Counted from the stretch's first letter, positions 27,606 through 39,319 are shown. The stretch: 64,000 nucleotides of DNA from Pseudomonas spelaei (GCF_009724245.1 NZ_WNNK01000009.1:62001-126000), one strand, 5' to 3'. Notes: generated by a model not told the origin, from the sequence alone. Numbers and translations: made by a program.

Positions 27606-28091
27606 CTACTTCGAACGCACCGCCCCGGTGTGTAAATCCGCCCAGATATGGCCATTGGCATAGCTCAAGTACTGCACATACACCGTGTCGTTGCGCAACA
27701 GATCGACGATCACTCGGTACTGCGTCACGGGGTAAGACAGAGTCAGGGTTTTGCTTTTGTCGTCGAACACCGGTTTTTTCAGACTTTTGCTTTCGGCATC
27801 AAAGCTGAGGATCACCTGTCCGATAGTTGCGCCTTTGTTCAGGGCCTTGCCCTTGAGGCGAATCATCAGCGACGAAGTCACTGGAATCGGCTGCTGGCTG
27901 GATTGACGCTGATTGCCCACCACCACCGAATACTCGGTGACTTGCAGCAATTGCTGCTGTTCGGGGCTTTCGGCCCGCAGGGCCAGCTCATCAGGCGGCA
28001 GGAATTGGCTGTGCAGCGGCGCGGGTGCCGCCGCCACAGACAAACTGAGGGTCAGCACCAAGGCGGCGCAAGTGCGTATCAACAGGCTCAT
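27606..28091 (-). CDS. Periplasmic hypothetical protein (PA4643-like position)
   Basis: A 161-aa exported protein with a clean signal peptide (MSLLIRTCAALVLTLSLSVAAA, cleavage after AAA near 22). The mature part is beta-rich (VTEYSVVVGNQRQSS, SSLMIRLKGKALNKG, TLTLSYPVTQYRVIVDLL) and ends YANGHIWADLHTGAVRSK. No known domain is recognised. It is co-directional with the WbuC cupin and PA4642-like genes. Function unknown. Confidence 0.75.
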   Translation of the reverse strand: MSLLIRTCAALVLTLSLSVAAAPAPLHSQFLPPDELALRAESPEQQQLLQVTEYSVVVGNQRQSSQQPIPVTSSLMIRLKGKALNKGATIGQVILSFDAESKSLKKPVFDDKSKTLTLSYPVTQYRVIVDLLRNDTVYVQYLSYANGHIWADLHTGAVRSK

Positions 28092-28126
28092 GAGCAGGTC
28101 CGTGGAAGATGGCCCAGCACTCTAGC

Positions 28127-28594
28127 TCAATCGAACTGGGCAAGCATCCAGCGCTGATACTCAGCCACTTCGGCATCACCTTCTCGAGGCGCCCAACTCG
28201 CCAGTTCGCCCTCGCCGACTGGCCGATAAGGCCCCGCCTTGCATTCGAACATCACGGTATTTGGCTCCAGCACCACCAGGCCGTGGAACACCCCCGGCGG
28301 CAAATCGACACCCTGGCATTCACCACCGGCCTGCATCACGCGCTTGGCCAGTACTTCACCGGTCTCACTGAAAATCAACAGACCCAGGCAGCCCTTGAGC
28401 ACCAACAAGGTTTCCGCCTTGTCGGCACTCAGGTGGCGATGCGGCGGCACATAAGTCGAGGTTTGCAGGCCCACCGCCATGCGATGGCACGGTTCTTCCA
28501 TCTGATGGAAGTTATGGTGATGCCGGCCACGCGGGCTGTTGGCCGCTTTCTCGGCCAACTCGGCAAACAGCGACTGATCAAGAAAGCTGGCCAT
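28127..28594 (-). CDS. WbuC-family cupin-fold metalloprotein
   Basis: A 155-aa cupin. A His-rich N-terminus (RGRHHHNFHQMEEPCHRMAVGLQ) leads into the cupin core, with putative metal ligands in YVPPHRHLSADKAETLLVLKGCLGLLIF (His, His, Glu) and PPGVFHGLVVLEPNTVMFECKAGPY. WbuC proteins occur with O-antigen clusters but this copy is in a general housekeeping site (PA4644-like). Enzymatic activity is unknown; a sugar-related isomerase or binding role is only a guess from the family name. Confidence 0.82.
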   Translation of the reverse strand: MASFLDQSLFAELAEKAANSPRGRHHHNFHQMEEPCHRMAVGLQTSTYVPPHRHLSADKAETLLVLKGCLGLLIFSETGEVLAKRVMQAGGECQGVDLPPGVFHGLVVLEPNTVMFECKAGPYRPVGEGELASWAPREGDAEVAEYQRWMLAQFD

Positions 28595-28597
28595 TGA

Positions 28598-29155
28598 CTA
28601 CATCCCCTTGACGGCATAAATGCCGTTGGCGTTGCGCCAGTAACCCTTGTAGTCCATGCCATAACCGAAGATGTAGCGATCGATGCACGGCAAGCCAACA
28701 TAGTCGGCCTTCAGGTCCGGACGGGCTTTGCGGTCATGGTCCTTGTCGATCAACACGGCGGTGTGCACTTTACGGGCGCCCGCGTGTTTGCAGAAGTCGA
28801 TGATCGCCCCCAGGGTATGACCTTCATCGAGGATGTCGTCGATGATCAGCACGTCGCGGTCGATGAACGACACTTCCGGCTTGGCCTTCCAGAACAGGTC
28901 GCCGCCGCTGGTTTCGTTGCGATAGCGGGTGGCGTGCAGGTAGGACGCTTCCAAAGGGAATTGCAGATGAGTCAGCAATTTTCCGGCGAAAATCAGGCCA
29001 CCGTTCATCACACAAAAGACCACCGGGTTGGTGTCGGCCATTTCGCGAGTGATGTGAGCGCCGACCTTGGCGATGGCCTCTTCGACTTGCGATTCGGTGT
29101 ACAGGCAGTCAGCCTCTCGCATGATTTGACGGATATGCTCGAGATCAGCGGACAT
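28598..29155 (-). CDS. hpt: Hypoxanthine-guanine phosphoribosyltransferase
   Basis: This cytoplasmic enzyme converts hypoxanthine or guanine plus PRPP to IMP or GMP in purine salvage. From ATG 29155 (GGAG 6 bases upstream) it is 185 aa. The type I PRTase PRPP-binding motif is VLIIDDILDEGHT near 100-112, with VVFCVMNGGLIFAGKLL and the base-recognition tail DRYIFGYGMDYKGYWRN. The open frame extends to 29182. Three bases separate its stop from the WbuC start region; it diverges from upp, so purine and pyrimidine salvage share a 164-base control region. Confidence 0.92.
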   Translation of the reverse strand: MSADLEHIRQIMREADCLYTESQVEEAIAKVGAHITREMADTNPVVFCVMNGGLIFAGKLLTHLQFPLEASYLHATRYRNETSGGDLFWKAKPEVSFIDRDVLIIDDILDEGHTLGAIIDFCKHAGARKVHTAVLIDKDHDRKARPDLKADYVGLPCIDRYIFGYGMDYKGYWRNANGIYAVKGM

Positions 29156-29319
29156 GGCGCTCTCCAAGGGTGCTTGTGGCAAGAAAAGCGGGCGAAGGTA
29201 CGCTTCTGGGACGCAACGATCAAGCCTTAATGGACTAACGTACTAGATGTCTATAGGACAACACCGTCGGATAGATTAATCTAGGCCGGTTTTTTTGCCC
29301 GCCGCCGGAGCCTTTCCCC

Positions 29320-29958
29320 ATGCCCATCCGTGAGATCCGCCATCCGCTGATCCGACACAAGCTCGGCCTTATGCGCCGCGCCGACATTAGCACGAAGAAC
29401 TTCCGTGAGCTTGCTCAGGAAGTCGGAGCGTTGCTGACCTACGAAGCCACAAAAGACTTGCCCCTGGAAACCTATGAGATCCCGGGCTGGGCCGGACCTG
29501 TCCAGGTCGAGAAAATCGCCGGCAAGAAAATTACCGTGGTGCCAATCCTGCGCGCCGGCATCGGCATGCTCGAAGGCGTGCTGAGCCTGATCCCGGGCGC
29601 CAAGGTCAGCGCCGTGGGTGTAGCCCGCAATGAAGAAACCCTGCAGGCCCACACCTACCTGGAAAAACTGGTCCCGGAAATCAATGAGCGCCTGGCCATG
29701 ATCATCGACCCGATGCTCGCCACCGGCAGTTCCATGGTCGCGACCATCGACCTGCTGAAGAAAGCCGGCTGCAAGGACATTCGCGCCATGGTGCTGGTAG
29801 CCGCACCCGAAGGTATCGCCGCCGTCGAGAAAGCTCACCCGGACGTATTGATCTACACCGCCTCCATCGATGAGCGCCTGAACGAACACGGCTACATCAT
29901 CCCCGGCCTGGGCGATGCCGGTGACAAGATCTTCGGCACCAAGCAGAAGGACGCGTGA
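29320..29958 (+). CDS. upp: Uracil phosphoribosyltransferase
   Basis: Upp makes UMP from uracil and PRPP. The 212-aa product has [13 protein letters not shown] at the N-terminus, [14 protein letters not shown] near 78, the PRPP loop [13 protein letters not shown] near 127-139 and the uracil-binding tail [16 protein letters not shown]. Its stop codon overlaps a GTG and lies 2 bases from the uraA ATG, so uracil uptake and salvage are translationally linked. Confidence 0.96.
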   Translation: MPIREIRHPLIRHKLGLMRRADISTKNFRELAQEVGALLTYEATKDLPLETYEIPGWAGPVQVEKIAGKKITVVPILRAGIGMLEGVLSLIPGAKVSAVGVARNEETLQAHTYLEKLVPEINERLAMIIDPMLATGSSMVATIDLLKKAGCKDIRAMVLVAAPEGIAAVEKAHPDVLIYTASIDERLNEHGYIIPGLGDAGDKIFGTKQKDA

Positions 29959-29960
29959 CC

Positions 29961-31235
29961 ATGCAGGATGAATTCAACGACCCGCTTTGGCGCCAGATCC
30001 TGTCTGGCGCACAGATGCTCTTCGTGGCATTTGGCGCGTTGGTGTTGATGCCGCTGATCACAGGTCTGGATCCGAACGTCGCACTGTTTACCGCAGGCCT
30101 GGGCACGCTGTTGTTCCAGATAGTCACCGGGCGTCAGGTGCCGGTTTTCCTGGCCTCGAGCTTTGCCTTTATCACCCCGATCATTCTCGCCAAAGGCCAG
30201 TTCGGCCTCGCTGCGACCATGGGCGGCGTGATGGCAGCCGGCTTCGTTTATACCTTTCTGGGCCTGGCGGTTAAGGTCAAGGGCACCGGTTTCATCGACC
30301 GTCTGCTGCCGCCGGTGGTCATCGGCCCGGTGATTATCTCCATCGGCCTGGCCATGGCGCCCATTGCCGCCAACATGGCGATGGGTAAAGCCGGTGATGG
30401 CTCCGAGTTGATCCACTACCAGACGGCCATGCTGATCTCGATGCCGGCGCTTTTGACCACGTTGATCGTGGCGGTGTTCGGCAAAGGTATTTTCCGTCTG
30501 GTGCCAATCATCTCGGGCGTGCTGGTGGGTTTTGCCATGTCGTTCTACTTTGGCGTGGTCGACACGGCAAAGATTGCGGCGGCACCGTGGTTCGCCCTGC
30601 CCCACTTCACCGCACCGGAGTTCAACTGGCAGGCGATTCTGTTTATCGTCCCGGTGGCCCTGGCGCCGGCCATCGAACACATCGGTGGCGTGATTGCCGT
30701 CGGCAGCGTGACCGGTCGCGACTACCTGAAAAAGCCCGGCCTGCATCGCACGCTGCTGGGTGACGGTATCGCCACCACCGCTGCGGGCATGTTCGGCGGC
30801 CCACCCAACACCACCTACGCCGAAGTGACTGGCGCCGTGATGCTGACCAAGAACTACAACCCGAAGATCATGACCTGGGCGGCAGTGTTTGCCATCACGC
30901 TCGCGTTTATCGGCAAGTTCGGCGCACTGCTGCAAAGCATCCCGGTACCGGTAATGGGCGGGATTCTATGCCTGCTGTTCGGTTCGATTGCCGCAGTGGG
31001 GATGAACACGCTGATCCGTCACAAGATCGACCTGGGGGAGGCACGCAATCTGGTGATTGTGTCGGTGACCCTGGTGTTCGGGATTGGTGGTGTGCTGGTC
31101 GGCACCGGGACGGGGCCGGACGACTTCGGCCTGAAGGGCATCGCCCTGTGTGCGGTGGTAGCGATTGCGTTGAATCTGCTGCTGCCGGGCAATGACGGCT
31201 GGAAGCACAAGAAGCCGGATGAGCCGTTGCTCTAG
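29961..31235 (+). CDS. uraA: Uracil:proton symporter UraA
   Basis: UraA imports uracil across the inner membrane by proton symport (NCS2/NAT family). The 424-aa product has about 12-14 hydrophobic segments. Family features seen are GLDPNVALFTAGLGTLLFQI, PVFLASSFAFI, the substrate-site EHIGGVIAVGSVTGRDY near 238-254, and GGPPNTTYAEVTGAV. ATG 29961 has AAGGA 9 bases upstream; a GTG at 29955 overlapping the upp stop is a less likely start. A REP element follows. Confidence 0.94.
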   Translation: MQDEFNDPLWRQILSGAQMLFVAFGALVLMPLITGLDPNVALFTAGLGTLLFQIVTGRQVPVFLASSFAFITPIILAKGQFGLAATMGGVMAAGFVYTFLGLAVKVKGTGFIDRLLPPVVIGPVIISIGLAMAPIAANMAMGKAGDGSELIHYQTAMLISMPALLTTLIVAVFGKGIFRLVPIISGVLVGFAMSFYFGVVDTAKIAAAPWFALPHFTAPEFNWQAILFIVPVALAPAIEHIGGVIAVGSVTGRDYLKKPGLHRTLLGDGIATTAAGMFGGPPNTTYAEVTGAVMLTKNYNPKIMTWAAVFAITLAFIGKFGALLQSIPVPVMGGILCLLFGSIAAVGMNTLIRHKIDLGEARNLVIVSVTLVFGIGGVLVGTGTGPDDFGLKGIALCAVVAIALNLLLPGNDGWKHKKPDEPLL

Positions 31236-31260
31236 GCCAACAGCTTTGTGTTGCTGATGA

Positions 31261-31335
31261 CCTCATCGCGGGCAAGCCCGACTCCCACATTTGGAATGCA
31301 TTTCCCTGTGGGAGCCGGGCTTGCCCGCGATGAGG
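31261..31335. repeat. REP doublet forming a near-perfect long palindrome
   Basis: Two REP units face each other: 31261-31289 and 31307-31335 are reverse complements over 29 bases with one mismatch, separated by 17 bases. The core GAGCCGGGCTTGCCCGC is the same as at 11156 and 19648. It sits between convergent uraA and hisC and could form a large hairpin in either transcript, perhaps stabilising 3' ends. Confidence 0.92.
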
Positions 31336-31363
31336 CCGGCCCAGCCAATAAAGAACTGAAGCC

Positions 31364-32416
31364 TTACAGCTCGCCCAACGCGTCGATCAACGCCTGATTC
31401 TGCTCAGGCGTACCAATGCTGATACGCAGGAACTGGGCAATCCGCTCCTGCTTGAAGTGCCGCACGATCACCCCTTGCTCTCGCACCTTCGCCGCCAGCG
31501 CCGCCGCATCATGCTGCGGGTGACGGGCAAAGATGAAGTTGGCCGCTGACGGCAACACCTCAAAACCCTTGGCCTGCAACTGCCCGACGACCTTTTCACG
31601 GCTGTCGATCACCAATGCGCACGTCTTCTCGAAGTACTCTCGATCCTCGAACGCCGCTGCCGCCCCCACAATCGCCAGGCGATCCAGCGGGTAGGAGTTA
31701 AAGCTGTTCTTGATCCGCTCCAGCGCTTCGATCAGGTCCGGATGCCCCACCGCCAGGCCCACCCGCAGCCCCGCCAGGGAGCGCGACTTGGACAGGGTCT
31801 GAGTCACCAGCAGGTTCGGGTAACGGTCCACCAGGCTGATGGCGGTTTCGCCACCGAAGTCGATATAGGCTTCATCGACCACCACCACTGAGTCCGGGCT
31901 GGCCTTGAGGATCTGCTCCACCGCGTCCAGCGCCATCACGCAACCGGTGGGTGCGTTCGGGTTGGGGAAGATGATCCCACCGTTGGGCTTGGCGTAGTCC
32001 GAGGCACGAACCTGGAAATGCTCATCCAGCGGTACCGCGTCGAAGGCGATGCCGTAGAGGCCGCAGTAGACCGGGTAAAAGCTGTAGCTGATATCCGGGA
32101 ACAGCAGCGGCTGATCGTGCTGGAACAACCCGTGGAAGATATGGGCCAGCACTTCGTCAGACCCATTACCGAGGAACACCTGTGCCGTTTGCACACCGTA
32201 ATACTGCGCCACGGCTTGCTTGAGCAGATCGCCATTGGGATCCGGGTACAAACGCAGGTTGTCGTTCAACTCGCCTTGCATGGCCGCCAGCGCCTTGGGC
32301 GACGGACCATAAGGATTTTCGTTGGTGTTGAGCTTGACCAGCTTGGCCAGTTTCGGTTGTTCGCCAGGCACGTAGGGCACCAGGTTCTTGACGAACGGGC
32401 TCCAGAATTTGCTCAT
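31364..32416 (-). CDS. hisC: Histidinol-phosphate aminotransferase
   Basis: HisC transaminates imidazole-acetol phosphate to histidinol phosphate using PLP. The 350-aa product carries [14 protein letters not shown] near 29, FPNPNAPTG near 150, the PLP-binding Lys210 in [13 protein letters not shown], and DEAYIDF near 181. It is the last gene of the leftward murA-hisG-hisD-hisC run and begins 3 bases after hisD. Confidence 0.95.
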   Translation of the reverse strand: MSKFWSPFVKNLVPYVPGEQPKLAKLVKLNTNENPYGPSPKALAAMQGELNDNLRLYPDPNGDLLKQAVAQYYGVQTAQVFLGNGSDEVLAHIFHGLFQHDQPLLFPDISYSFYPVYCGLYGIAFDAVPLDEHFQVRASDYAKPNGGIIFPNPNAPTGCVMALDAVEQILKASPDSVVVVDEAYIDFGGETAISLVDRYPNLLVTQTLSKSRSLAGLRVGLAVGHPDLIEALERIKNSFNSYPLDRLAIVGAAAAFEDREYFEKTCALVIDSREKVVGQLQAKGFEVLPSAANFIFARHPQHDAAALAAKVREQGVIVRHFKQERIAQFLRISIGTPEQNQALIDALGEL

Positions 32417-32419
32417 GTC

Positions 32420-33745
32420 TCAGTTCCCCTGCTTGTCGTCAAGAATGCGGTATTCCGCGCTACGGGCGTGGGCAGTCAGCGATTCGCCGCGCGCCAGCAC
32501 CGAAGCGGTCTTGCCCAGCTGCGAGGCGCCTTGTGGCGAGCAGAAGATGATCGACGAACGCTTCTGAAAGTCGTAAACCCCCAGCGGCGACGAAAAGCGT
32601 GCGGTACCGGAGGTCGGCAACACGTGGTTGGGACCGGCGCAGTAGTCGCCCAGGGCTTCGCTGGTGTGGCGGCCCATAAAGATCGCGCCTGCGTGACGAA
32701 TCAGCGGCAGCCAGGCTTGTGGATCGGCCACGGACAGCTCCAGGTGCTCCGGCGCAATGCGGTTGGCCACTTCGATGGCCTGCTCCATGTCGCAGACCTG
32801 GATCAGTGCACCACGACCATTGATCGATTTCTCGATGATCTCGGCACGCTCCATGGTCGGCATCAACTTGGCGATGCTGGCGGCAACCTTGTCGAGGAAC
32901 TCGGCGTCGGGACTGACCAGGATCGCTTGAGCGTCTTCGTCGTGTTCGGCCTGGGAAAACAGGTCCATGGCGATCCAGTCCGGATCGGTCTGGCCATCGC
33001 ATACCACGAGGATTTCCGAAGGGCCGGCAATCATGTCGATGCCGACCTGGCCAAATACATGGCGCTTGGCGGTGGCGACGTAGATGTTGCCGGGGCCGAC
33101 TACCTTGTCGACTTTAGGCACGCTTTCAGTGCCGTAGGCCAGAGCAGCCACGGCTTGGGCACCGCCGATGGTGAACACCCGATCGACACCGGCGATGCAG
33201 GCAGCCGCCAGTACCAGCTCGTTGATCTCGCCGCGCGGGGTGGGTACCACCATGACTACTTCGGTCACGCCAGCCACTTTGGCCGGAATCGCGTTCATCA
33301 GCACCGAGGACGGGTAGGACGCTTTACCGCCCGGTACGTAAAGACCGGCACGGTCCAGCGGCGTCACCTTCTGGCCCAGCACCGTGCCGTCGGCTTCGGT
33401 GTAGCTCCAGGAGTCCTGCTTTTGCTTTTCGTGGTAGCTGCGCACTCGCGTTGCCGCGACCTCCAACGCTTCGCGCTGGGGAGCGGTGATGCGGGTCAGC
33501 GCCAGTTCCAGGCGTTCGCGAGGCAGGATCAGGTCAGCCATGGAGGCAACGTCCAGGCCATCGAATTGCCGGGTGAAATCCACCAGCGCCGCGTCACCGC
33601 GCTCGCGCACGGCCTTGATAATGTCGAGCACCCGCTGGTTGACCGAATCGTCGGACACACTTTCCCAGCTCAGCAGATGATCCAGATGATGAGCGAAATC
33701 AGGATCGGCAGCGTTGAGTCGGGCAATTGCAGTGGACGTGGTCAT
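32420..33745 (-). CDS. hisD: Histidinol dehydrogenase
   Basis: HisD carries out the final two oxidations from histidinol to histidine with NAD and zinc. The 441-aa product shows [26 protein letters not shown] near 133, [53 protein letters not shown] and [15 protein letters not shown], which carry the zinc and substrate ligands. The gap of 126 bases to hisG contains no ORF. Confidence 0.96.
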   Translation of the reverse strand: MTTSTAIARLNAADPDFAHHLDHLLSWESVSDDSVNQRVLDIIKAVRERGDAALVDFTRQFDGLDVASMADLILPRERLELALTRITAPQREALEVAATRVRSYHEKQKQDSWSYTEADGTVLGQKVTPLDRAGLYVPGGKASYPSSVLMNAIPAKVAGVTEVVMVVPTPRGEINELVLAAACIAGVDRVFTIGGAQAVAALAYGTESVPKVDKVVGPGNIYVATAKRHVFGQVGIDMIAGPSEILVVCDGQTDPDWIAMDLFSQAEHDEDAQAILVSPDAEFLDKVAASIAKLMPTMERAEIIEKSINGRGALIQVCDMEQAIEVANRIAPEHLELSVADPQAWLPLIRHAGAIFMGRHTSEALGDYCAGPNHVLPTSGTARFSSPLGVYDFQKRSSIIFCSPQGASQLGKTASVLARGESLTAHARSAEYRILDDKQGN

Positions 33746-33871
33746 AGCGAGGGCCTCAATAGAATTGGCAAAAACTCAGGCGCCCTAAACTAGCAGTCGT
33801 TCCGCTTGGGCACCTGAGAATTCTGGCTATGAGGCGGATAGACGGGCGCGACCTAAGGCCGCGCGGGTGAG

Positions 33872-34507
33872 TCAACCGCGGTGTCGAGACTCCACTGCCT
33901 TGCGCAGGGTGTCGATCAACGCCTGGATACGGGCGTGCTGCATTTTCATCGAAGCTTTGTTGACGATCAGCCGGGAGCTGATGTCGGCAATGAAATCCTG
34001 GGGTTCCAGGCCATTGGCGCGCAGGGTGTTGCCGGTGTCGACCACGTCGATGATCTTGTCGGCCAGGCCGATCAACGGCGCCAGCTCCATCGAACCGTAG
34101 AGCTTGATGATGTCGACCTGACGACCCTGCTCGGCGTAGTAACGCTTGGCAACGTTGACGAACTTGGTGGCCACGCGCAGGCGGCCCTTAGGCTCGACGT
34201 CACCGACACGGCCGGCGGTCATCAGTTTGCACAGGGCGATACGCAGGTCCAGCGGCTCATACAGGCCTTGGCCACCGTACTCCATCAGCACGTCCTTACC
34301 CGCGACGCCGAGGTCCGCCGCGCCATGCTCGACATAGGTCGGCACGTCGGTGGCGCGCACGATCAACAGGCGTACGTCGTCCTGGGTCGTGGGGATGATC
34401 AGCTTGCGGCTCTTGTCCGGATTCTCGGTCGGCACGATGCCCGCTTCAGCCAGAAGCGGCAAGGTGTCGTCAAGGATGCGGCCCTTGGACAGTGCGATGG
34501 TCAACAT
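33872..34507 (-). CDS. hisG: ATP phosphoribosyltransferase catalytic subunit, short form (HisG)
   Basis: HisG catalyses the first step of histidine synthesis, joining PRPP to ATP. The 211-aa product is the short form, which lacks the C-terminal regulatory domain and works with HisZ, not seen in this window. Diagnostic segments are [38 protein letters not shown] and the PRPP-binding [16 protein letters not shown]. It lies 128 bases downstream of murA, and a TGGGCAC/GTGCCCA hairpin (34607-34626) in that gap may tune read-through. Confidence 0.95.
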   Translation of the reverse strand: MLTIALSKGRILDDTLPLLAEAGIVPTENPDKSRKLIIPTTQDDVRLLIVRATDVPTYVEHGAADLGVAGKDVLMEYGGQGLYEPLDLRIALCKLMTAGRVGDVEPKGRLRVATKFVNVAKRYYAEQGRQVDIIKLYGSMELAPLIGLADKIIDVVDTGNTLRANGLEPQDFIADISSRLIVNKASMKMQHARIQALIDTLRKAVESRHRG

Positions 34508-34635
34508 GGGAAACGTCAGTCCTTCATCAGGCTATTGCTGCCCGGTCGCAATCGGCGCCGGACACAGATCAAGGCCTTCACGGACCTCGACTTGAAACCA
34601 AATCGTTGGGCACGTCCTTGTGCCCATGTCGAGAA

Positions 34636-36164
<1,529 letters not shown>

Positions 36165-36210
36165 GCTCAACCTCTATCGGCGCCCAGTGCGCGCGGGTCG
36201 CACATCATAC

Positions 36211-36263
36211 AAAAAAGCCCCGCGCCTGCGAACCCCGCATAGCAGGACTCTGACGGGGGGCTT
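36211..36263 (-). terminator. Rho-independent terminator after mlaB
   Basis: On the minus strand a nested stem (AAGCCCC with GGGGCTT, plus inner CCTGC/GCAGG) ends in GGGGCTTTTTTG, a GC stem followed by a U6 run. It lies after mlaB and before ibaG, so it separates the mla operon from ibaG-murA-his. Confidence 0.8.
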
Positions 36264-36278
36264 CTTTAATAATGTGTA

Positions 36279-36584
36279 TTAAGGATGCGCCAACAGCTCG
36301 GTCAAACCGGAAACCTGAGCGATTTCACGCATGTCTTCGGGCAATGCACGGACGCTCACCGGCTTTTTGACAGCCTGCGCATCACGCATGAAACACAGCA
36401 GCAACGACAGGCCGACACTGCTGGACTTCACCACCGCCGAGCAATCCAGCACCAGCGCGGGCGCGGTACTGGCATTGATCAGCGCCTGGCCCTGCTTGCG
36501 CAGGGCTGGCCCGGTGCTGTAGTCCAGCACGCCACTGAGCAACAATTCACCGGCCTCGCCGAGACGGATAGCCGACTCACTCAT
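36279..36584 (-). CDS. mlaB: STAS-domain protein MlaB
   Basis: MlaB is the cytoplasmic STAS subunit of the MlaFEDB phospholipid transporter, which supports the MlaF ATPase. The 101-aa product has the STAS pattern LSGVLDYSTGPALRKQG and VLDCSAVVKSSSVGLSLLLCFMRDA, with the conserved Ser-Ser loop (SSSVG near 55). Start overlaps the mlaC stop by 4 bases. Last gene of the operon. Confidence 0.92.
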   Translation of the reverse strand: MSESAIRLGEAGELLLSGVLDYSTGPALRKQGQALINASTAPALVLDCSAVVKSSSVGLSLLLCFMRDAQAVKKPVSVRALPEDMREIAQVSGLTELLAHP

Positions 36585-37234
36585 TGGGCAGGCTTCTGTG
36601 CAGCGTCTTCGGACTGTGCCTTGGCCTTGGCGACTTCACCGGCCCAACCATTGATGGTTTTGTCCAGGTCATTGCCATTGCGCTGCATCGCGTCCGCAAA
36701 CTGATCACGGAACAGCTTGCCGATGTTGATGCCGTTGATGATCACGTTACGCAGTTTCCACTCGCCGTTGACCTTCTCCAGCGTGTACTGCACAGGGTAC
36801 ACCGCGCCATTGTTGCCCTTGACGCTCATGTTGACACTGGTGCGATCACCGGACTCATCCCCGGCCGGGGCGACAGTAATACCCTGGTTGTTGTACTCGA
36901 GCAGGGCATTGCCGTAGAACTGGAACAGGCCCCTCTTGAAGTTTTCCTGGAACGTTTGCATCTGCGCCGGGGTAGCCTTGCGCGAGTACTTGACGGTCAT
37001 GATGCTTTTGGAGATACCTTCGGCATCCACCACCGGGCCGACAATAGTGTTCAGCGCTTGATAAAAGTCGCTCGGGTCCTGCTTGTACTTTTCCTTGTTA
37101 GCCTTCAAATCGGCCAACATCTTGTTGGTCGTGTCCTGCACCAGATCATGCGCAGAACCTGCAGCAACCGCATTTGCCATCAACGGCAGCGCTGCAAGCA
37201 GTACCAGCAGGCCACGTCGCAAGGTAGAGATCAT
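36581..37234 (-). CDS. mlaC: Periplasmic phospholipid-binding protein MlaC
   Basis: MlaC shuttles phospholipids between the outer-membrane MlaA complex and MlaFEDB. From ATG 37234 (GAGG 7 bases upstream) it is 217 aa with a signal peptide (MISTLRRGLLVLLAALPLMANAVAAG). The Tol-tol Ttg2D-like core shows DLVQDTTNKMLADLKANKEKYK, GNALLEYNNQGITV and KVNGEWKLRNVIINGINIGKLFRDQF. A further ATG at 37249 is in frame but less well placed. The C-terminal 15 residues are Ala/Gln-rich. Confidence 0.94.
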   Translation of the reverse strand: MISTLRRGLLVLLAALPLMANAVAAGSAHDLVQDTTNKMLADLKANKEKYKQDPSDFYQALNTIVGPVVDAEGISKSIMTVKYSRKATPAQMQTFQENFKRGLFQFYGNALLEYNNQGITVAPAGDESGDRTSVNMSVKGNNGAVYPVQYTLEKVNGEWKLRNVIINGINIGKLFRDQFADAMQRNGNDLDKTINGWAGEVAKAKAQSEDAAQKPAQ

Positions 37235-37245
37235 GAACACATTCC

Positions 37246-37713
37246 TCATTTGGCGTCTTTATTAACGGTATTGAGCAGGAACTTTCCGATCAGGTCCTCC
37301 AGCACCAGCGACGACTGAGTGTCATGGATGGTCGAGCCATCCTTGAGCAAGGCTGATTCCCCGCCCACGCTGATACCGATGTACTTCTCGCCCAGCAAAC
37401 CCGCCGTGAGAATAGACGCCGTGGAATCAGTCGGCAGATTATCTACCTTCTTGTCCACTTGCATGGTCACCCGGCCGGTGAAGCTGTCGCGATCCAGATC
37501 GATAGCCGTGACCTTGCCGATGGTTACACCCGCCATGGTCACTTTAGCTCTGACAGTCAAACCGGCGATATTGTCGAAGTAGGCGTAAAGTTTATACGTG
37601 TCGGCCGTAGGGCTGGCCGAGAGGCCGCTGACTCGCAGGGCGAGCAACAGTAAAGCCAGGATGCCAGCCAGCAAGAAAAGGCCGACACCGATTTCCACAG
37701 TGCGGTTTTGCAT
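37246..37713 (-). CDS. mlaD: MCE-domain phospholipid transporter subunit MlaD
   Basis: MlaD forms the hexameric MCE ring of the inner-membrane complex. The 155-aa product has one N-terminal transmembrane helix (EIGVGLFLLAGILALLLLALRVSG, about 7-30) followed by the MCE domain (YKLYAYFDNIAGLTVRAKVTMAGVTIGKVTAI). The C-terminal segment LVLEDLIGKFLLNTVNKDAK matches the hydrophobic central-pore helix. It overlaps mlaE by one base. Confidence 0.94.
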   Translation of the reverse strand: MQNRTVEIGVGLFLLAGILALLLLALRVSGLSASPTADTYKLYAYFDNIAGLTVRAKVTMAGVTIGKVTAIDLDRDSFTGRVTMQVDKKVDNLPTDSTASILTAGLLGEKYIGISVGGESALLKDGSTIHDTQSSLVLEDLIGKFLLNTVNKDAK

Positions 37714-38510
37714 CAGAAATCTCCAAACATCAAGGCGGTCAAAATGAAGTCAAGGCCCAGTACTGCCAACGAGGCGTACACAACGGTCTTGGTGGTGGCG
37801 CGACTGATCCCTTCTGAGGTGGGCTCACAGTCGTAGCCTTGGAATACGGCGATCCAGGTCACTACAAAGGCAAAGACAATGCTCTTGATGATGCCGTTGA
37901 GCACGTCACCGGTGAAGGTCACACTGTTTTGCATGTTGGCCCAGTAGGAGCCGTCGTAGACCCCCAGCCAGTCCACCGCCACCCACGAACCACCCCAAAT
38001 CCCGACCACGCTGAAAATCATCGCCAGCAATGGCAGAGAGATGAAACCGGCCCACAGGCGCGGGGCAACAATGTATTTGAGCGGGTCCACGCCGATCATT
38101 TCCAGGCTGGACAACTGCTCGGTGGACTTCATATTGCCGATTTCCGCCGTCAGCGCCGAACCGGCACGTCCGGCAAACAGCAACGCGGTGACCACCGGCC
38201 CCAGCTCACGTAACAACGTCAGGGCGACCATCTGCCCTACCGCCTGCTCGGAACCATAGCTGGAGAGGATATTGAAGCCCTGCAACGCCAGCACCATGCC
38301 GATGAACACCCCGGAGACCACAATGATCACCAGGGACATCACGCCCACCGAGTGCAGTTGCTTGAGCAGCAGGCCAAAACCGCCACCGATGCCGCCGCGG
38401 CCAAGCAAGGCGTGAAACAGGAAAATCGTCGAACGGCCGAGCACTTCGACAATGTCGATGCCCGAACGGCCGAAAAGGCGAACCTTCTCGATTAAAGATG
38501 TCTTGCGCAT
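37713..38510 (-). CDS. mlaE: Phospholipid transporter permease MlaE
   Basis: MlaE is the membrane-spanning permease of MlaFEDB. The 265-aa product has about five hydrophobic helices and the family motif [41 protein letters not shown] near 118-158, which contacts MlaF. It overlaps mlaF and mlaD by one base each, so the operon is tightly coupled. Confidence 0.95.
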   Translation of the reverse strand: MRKTSLIEKVRLFGRSGIDIVEVLGRSTIFLFHALLGRGGIGGGFGLLLKQLHSVGVMSLVIIVVSGVFIGMVLALQGFNILSSYGSEQAVGQMVALTLLRELGPVVTALLFAGRAGSALTAEIGNMKSTEQLSSLEMIGVDPLKYIVAPRLWAGFISLPLLAMIFSVVGIWGGSWVAVDWLGVYDGSYWANMQNSVTFTGDVLNGIIKSIVFAFVVTWIAVFQGYDCEPTSEGISRATTKTVVYASLAVLGLDFILTALMFGDF

Positions 38511-39319
38511 CAGCGCTTCCCCAGAAGATCTGAGCGGTAGTCCGCTGCCGGAAAATGAAAAGGCACCGGGCCATCGGGATCGCCGGTCATGAATTGGCGA
38601 ATCCGCGGGTTATCCGCGTTCATCAGCTCTTCAGGCGTGCCCTGACCCAATACCTGGCCATCGCCCACCACATAGAGGTAGTCGGCAATGCTCGCGGTTT
38701 CGGCCAGGTCGTGAGAGACCACGATACTGGTGATGCCCAGGGCATCATTGAGCAGGCGGATCAAGCGCACCAGCACCCCCATGGCAATCGGGTCCTGGCC
38801 GACGAAAGGTTCGTCGTACATGAGAATCTGCGGATCCAGGGCAATGGCCCGAGCCAGGGCCACTCGACGCTTCATGCCGCCGGACAATTCGTCGGGCATC
38901 AGGTCGATGGCACCGCGCAGCCCTACGGCCTGCAGTTTCAGCAACACAATGTCACGAATCATTTCATCGGACAGCTGAGTGTGTACCCGCAGCGGAAACG
39001 CCACGTTCTCGAACACATCCAGGTCGGTGAACAGCGCGCCGCTCTGGAACAGCACACCCATGTGCTTGCGAGCATCGAACAGATCACTGCGCGACAGCGT
39101 CGGCAGGTTCTGGCCATTGACCCAGACTTCGCCGGCACTTGGACGCAATTGCATGCCCATCAGGCGCAGCAACGTGGTCTTGCCGCAACCGGAAGGCCCC
39201 ATGATGCCCGTGACCTTGCCGCGGGGAATGCGAATATCCACATTATTGAAGATGCTGCGCGTACCGCGCTTGAAGGAAAGACCCTTCAGCTCGACCGCGT
39301 AGGCGTTATCGGCACTCAT
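38510..39319 (-). CDS. mlaF: Phospholipid transporter ATP-binding protein MlaF
   Basis: MlaF is the cytoplasmic ATPase of the Mla system, which keeps the outer leaflet of the outer membrane free of phospholipids. The 269-aa product has Walker [10 protein letters not shown] at 41-49, signature [17 protein letters not shown], Walker [14 protein letters not shown], and the switch histidine in IVVSHD. It heads the leftward mlaFEDCB operon and diverges from kdsD across 289 bases. Confidence 0.95.
   Translation of the reverse strand: MSADNAYAVELKGLSFKRGTRSIFNNVDIRIPRGKVTGIMGPSGCGKTTLLRLMGMQLRPSAGEVWVNGQNLPTLSRSDLFDARKHMGVLFQSGALFTDLDVFENVAFPLRVHTQLSDEMIRDIVLLKLQAVGLRGAIDLMPDELSGGMKRRVALARAIALDPQILMYDEPFVGQDPIAMGVLVRLIRLLNDALGITSIVVSHDLAETASIADYLYVVGDGQVLGQGTPEELMNADNPRIRQFMTGDPDGPVPFHFPAADYRSDLLGKR

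Noticed and set aside
29272-29283. TAGATTAATCTA palindrome in the hpt/upp divergent region
   Set aside because: A perfect 12-base palindrome, but no repeat or known operator pattern supports a specific regulator; may be chance in AT-rich DNA.
32018-33793. Long plus-strand frames opposite hisC-hisD, with others opposite murA, fumC and mreB
   Set aside because: Each lies over a well-conserved enzyme on the other strand and shows the His/Arg/Gly-rich composition of reversed high-GC codons.
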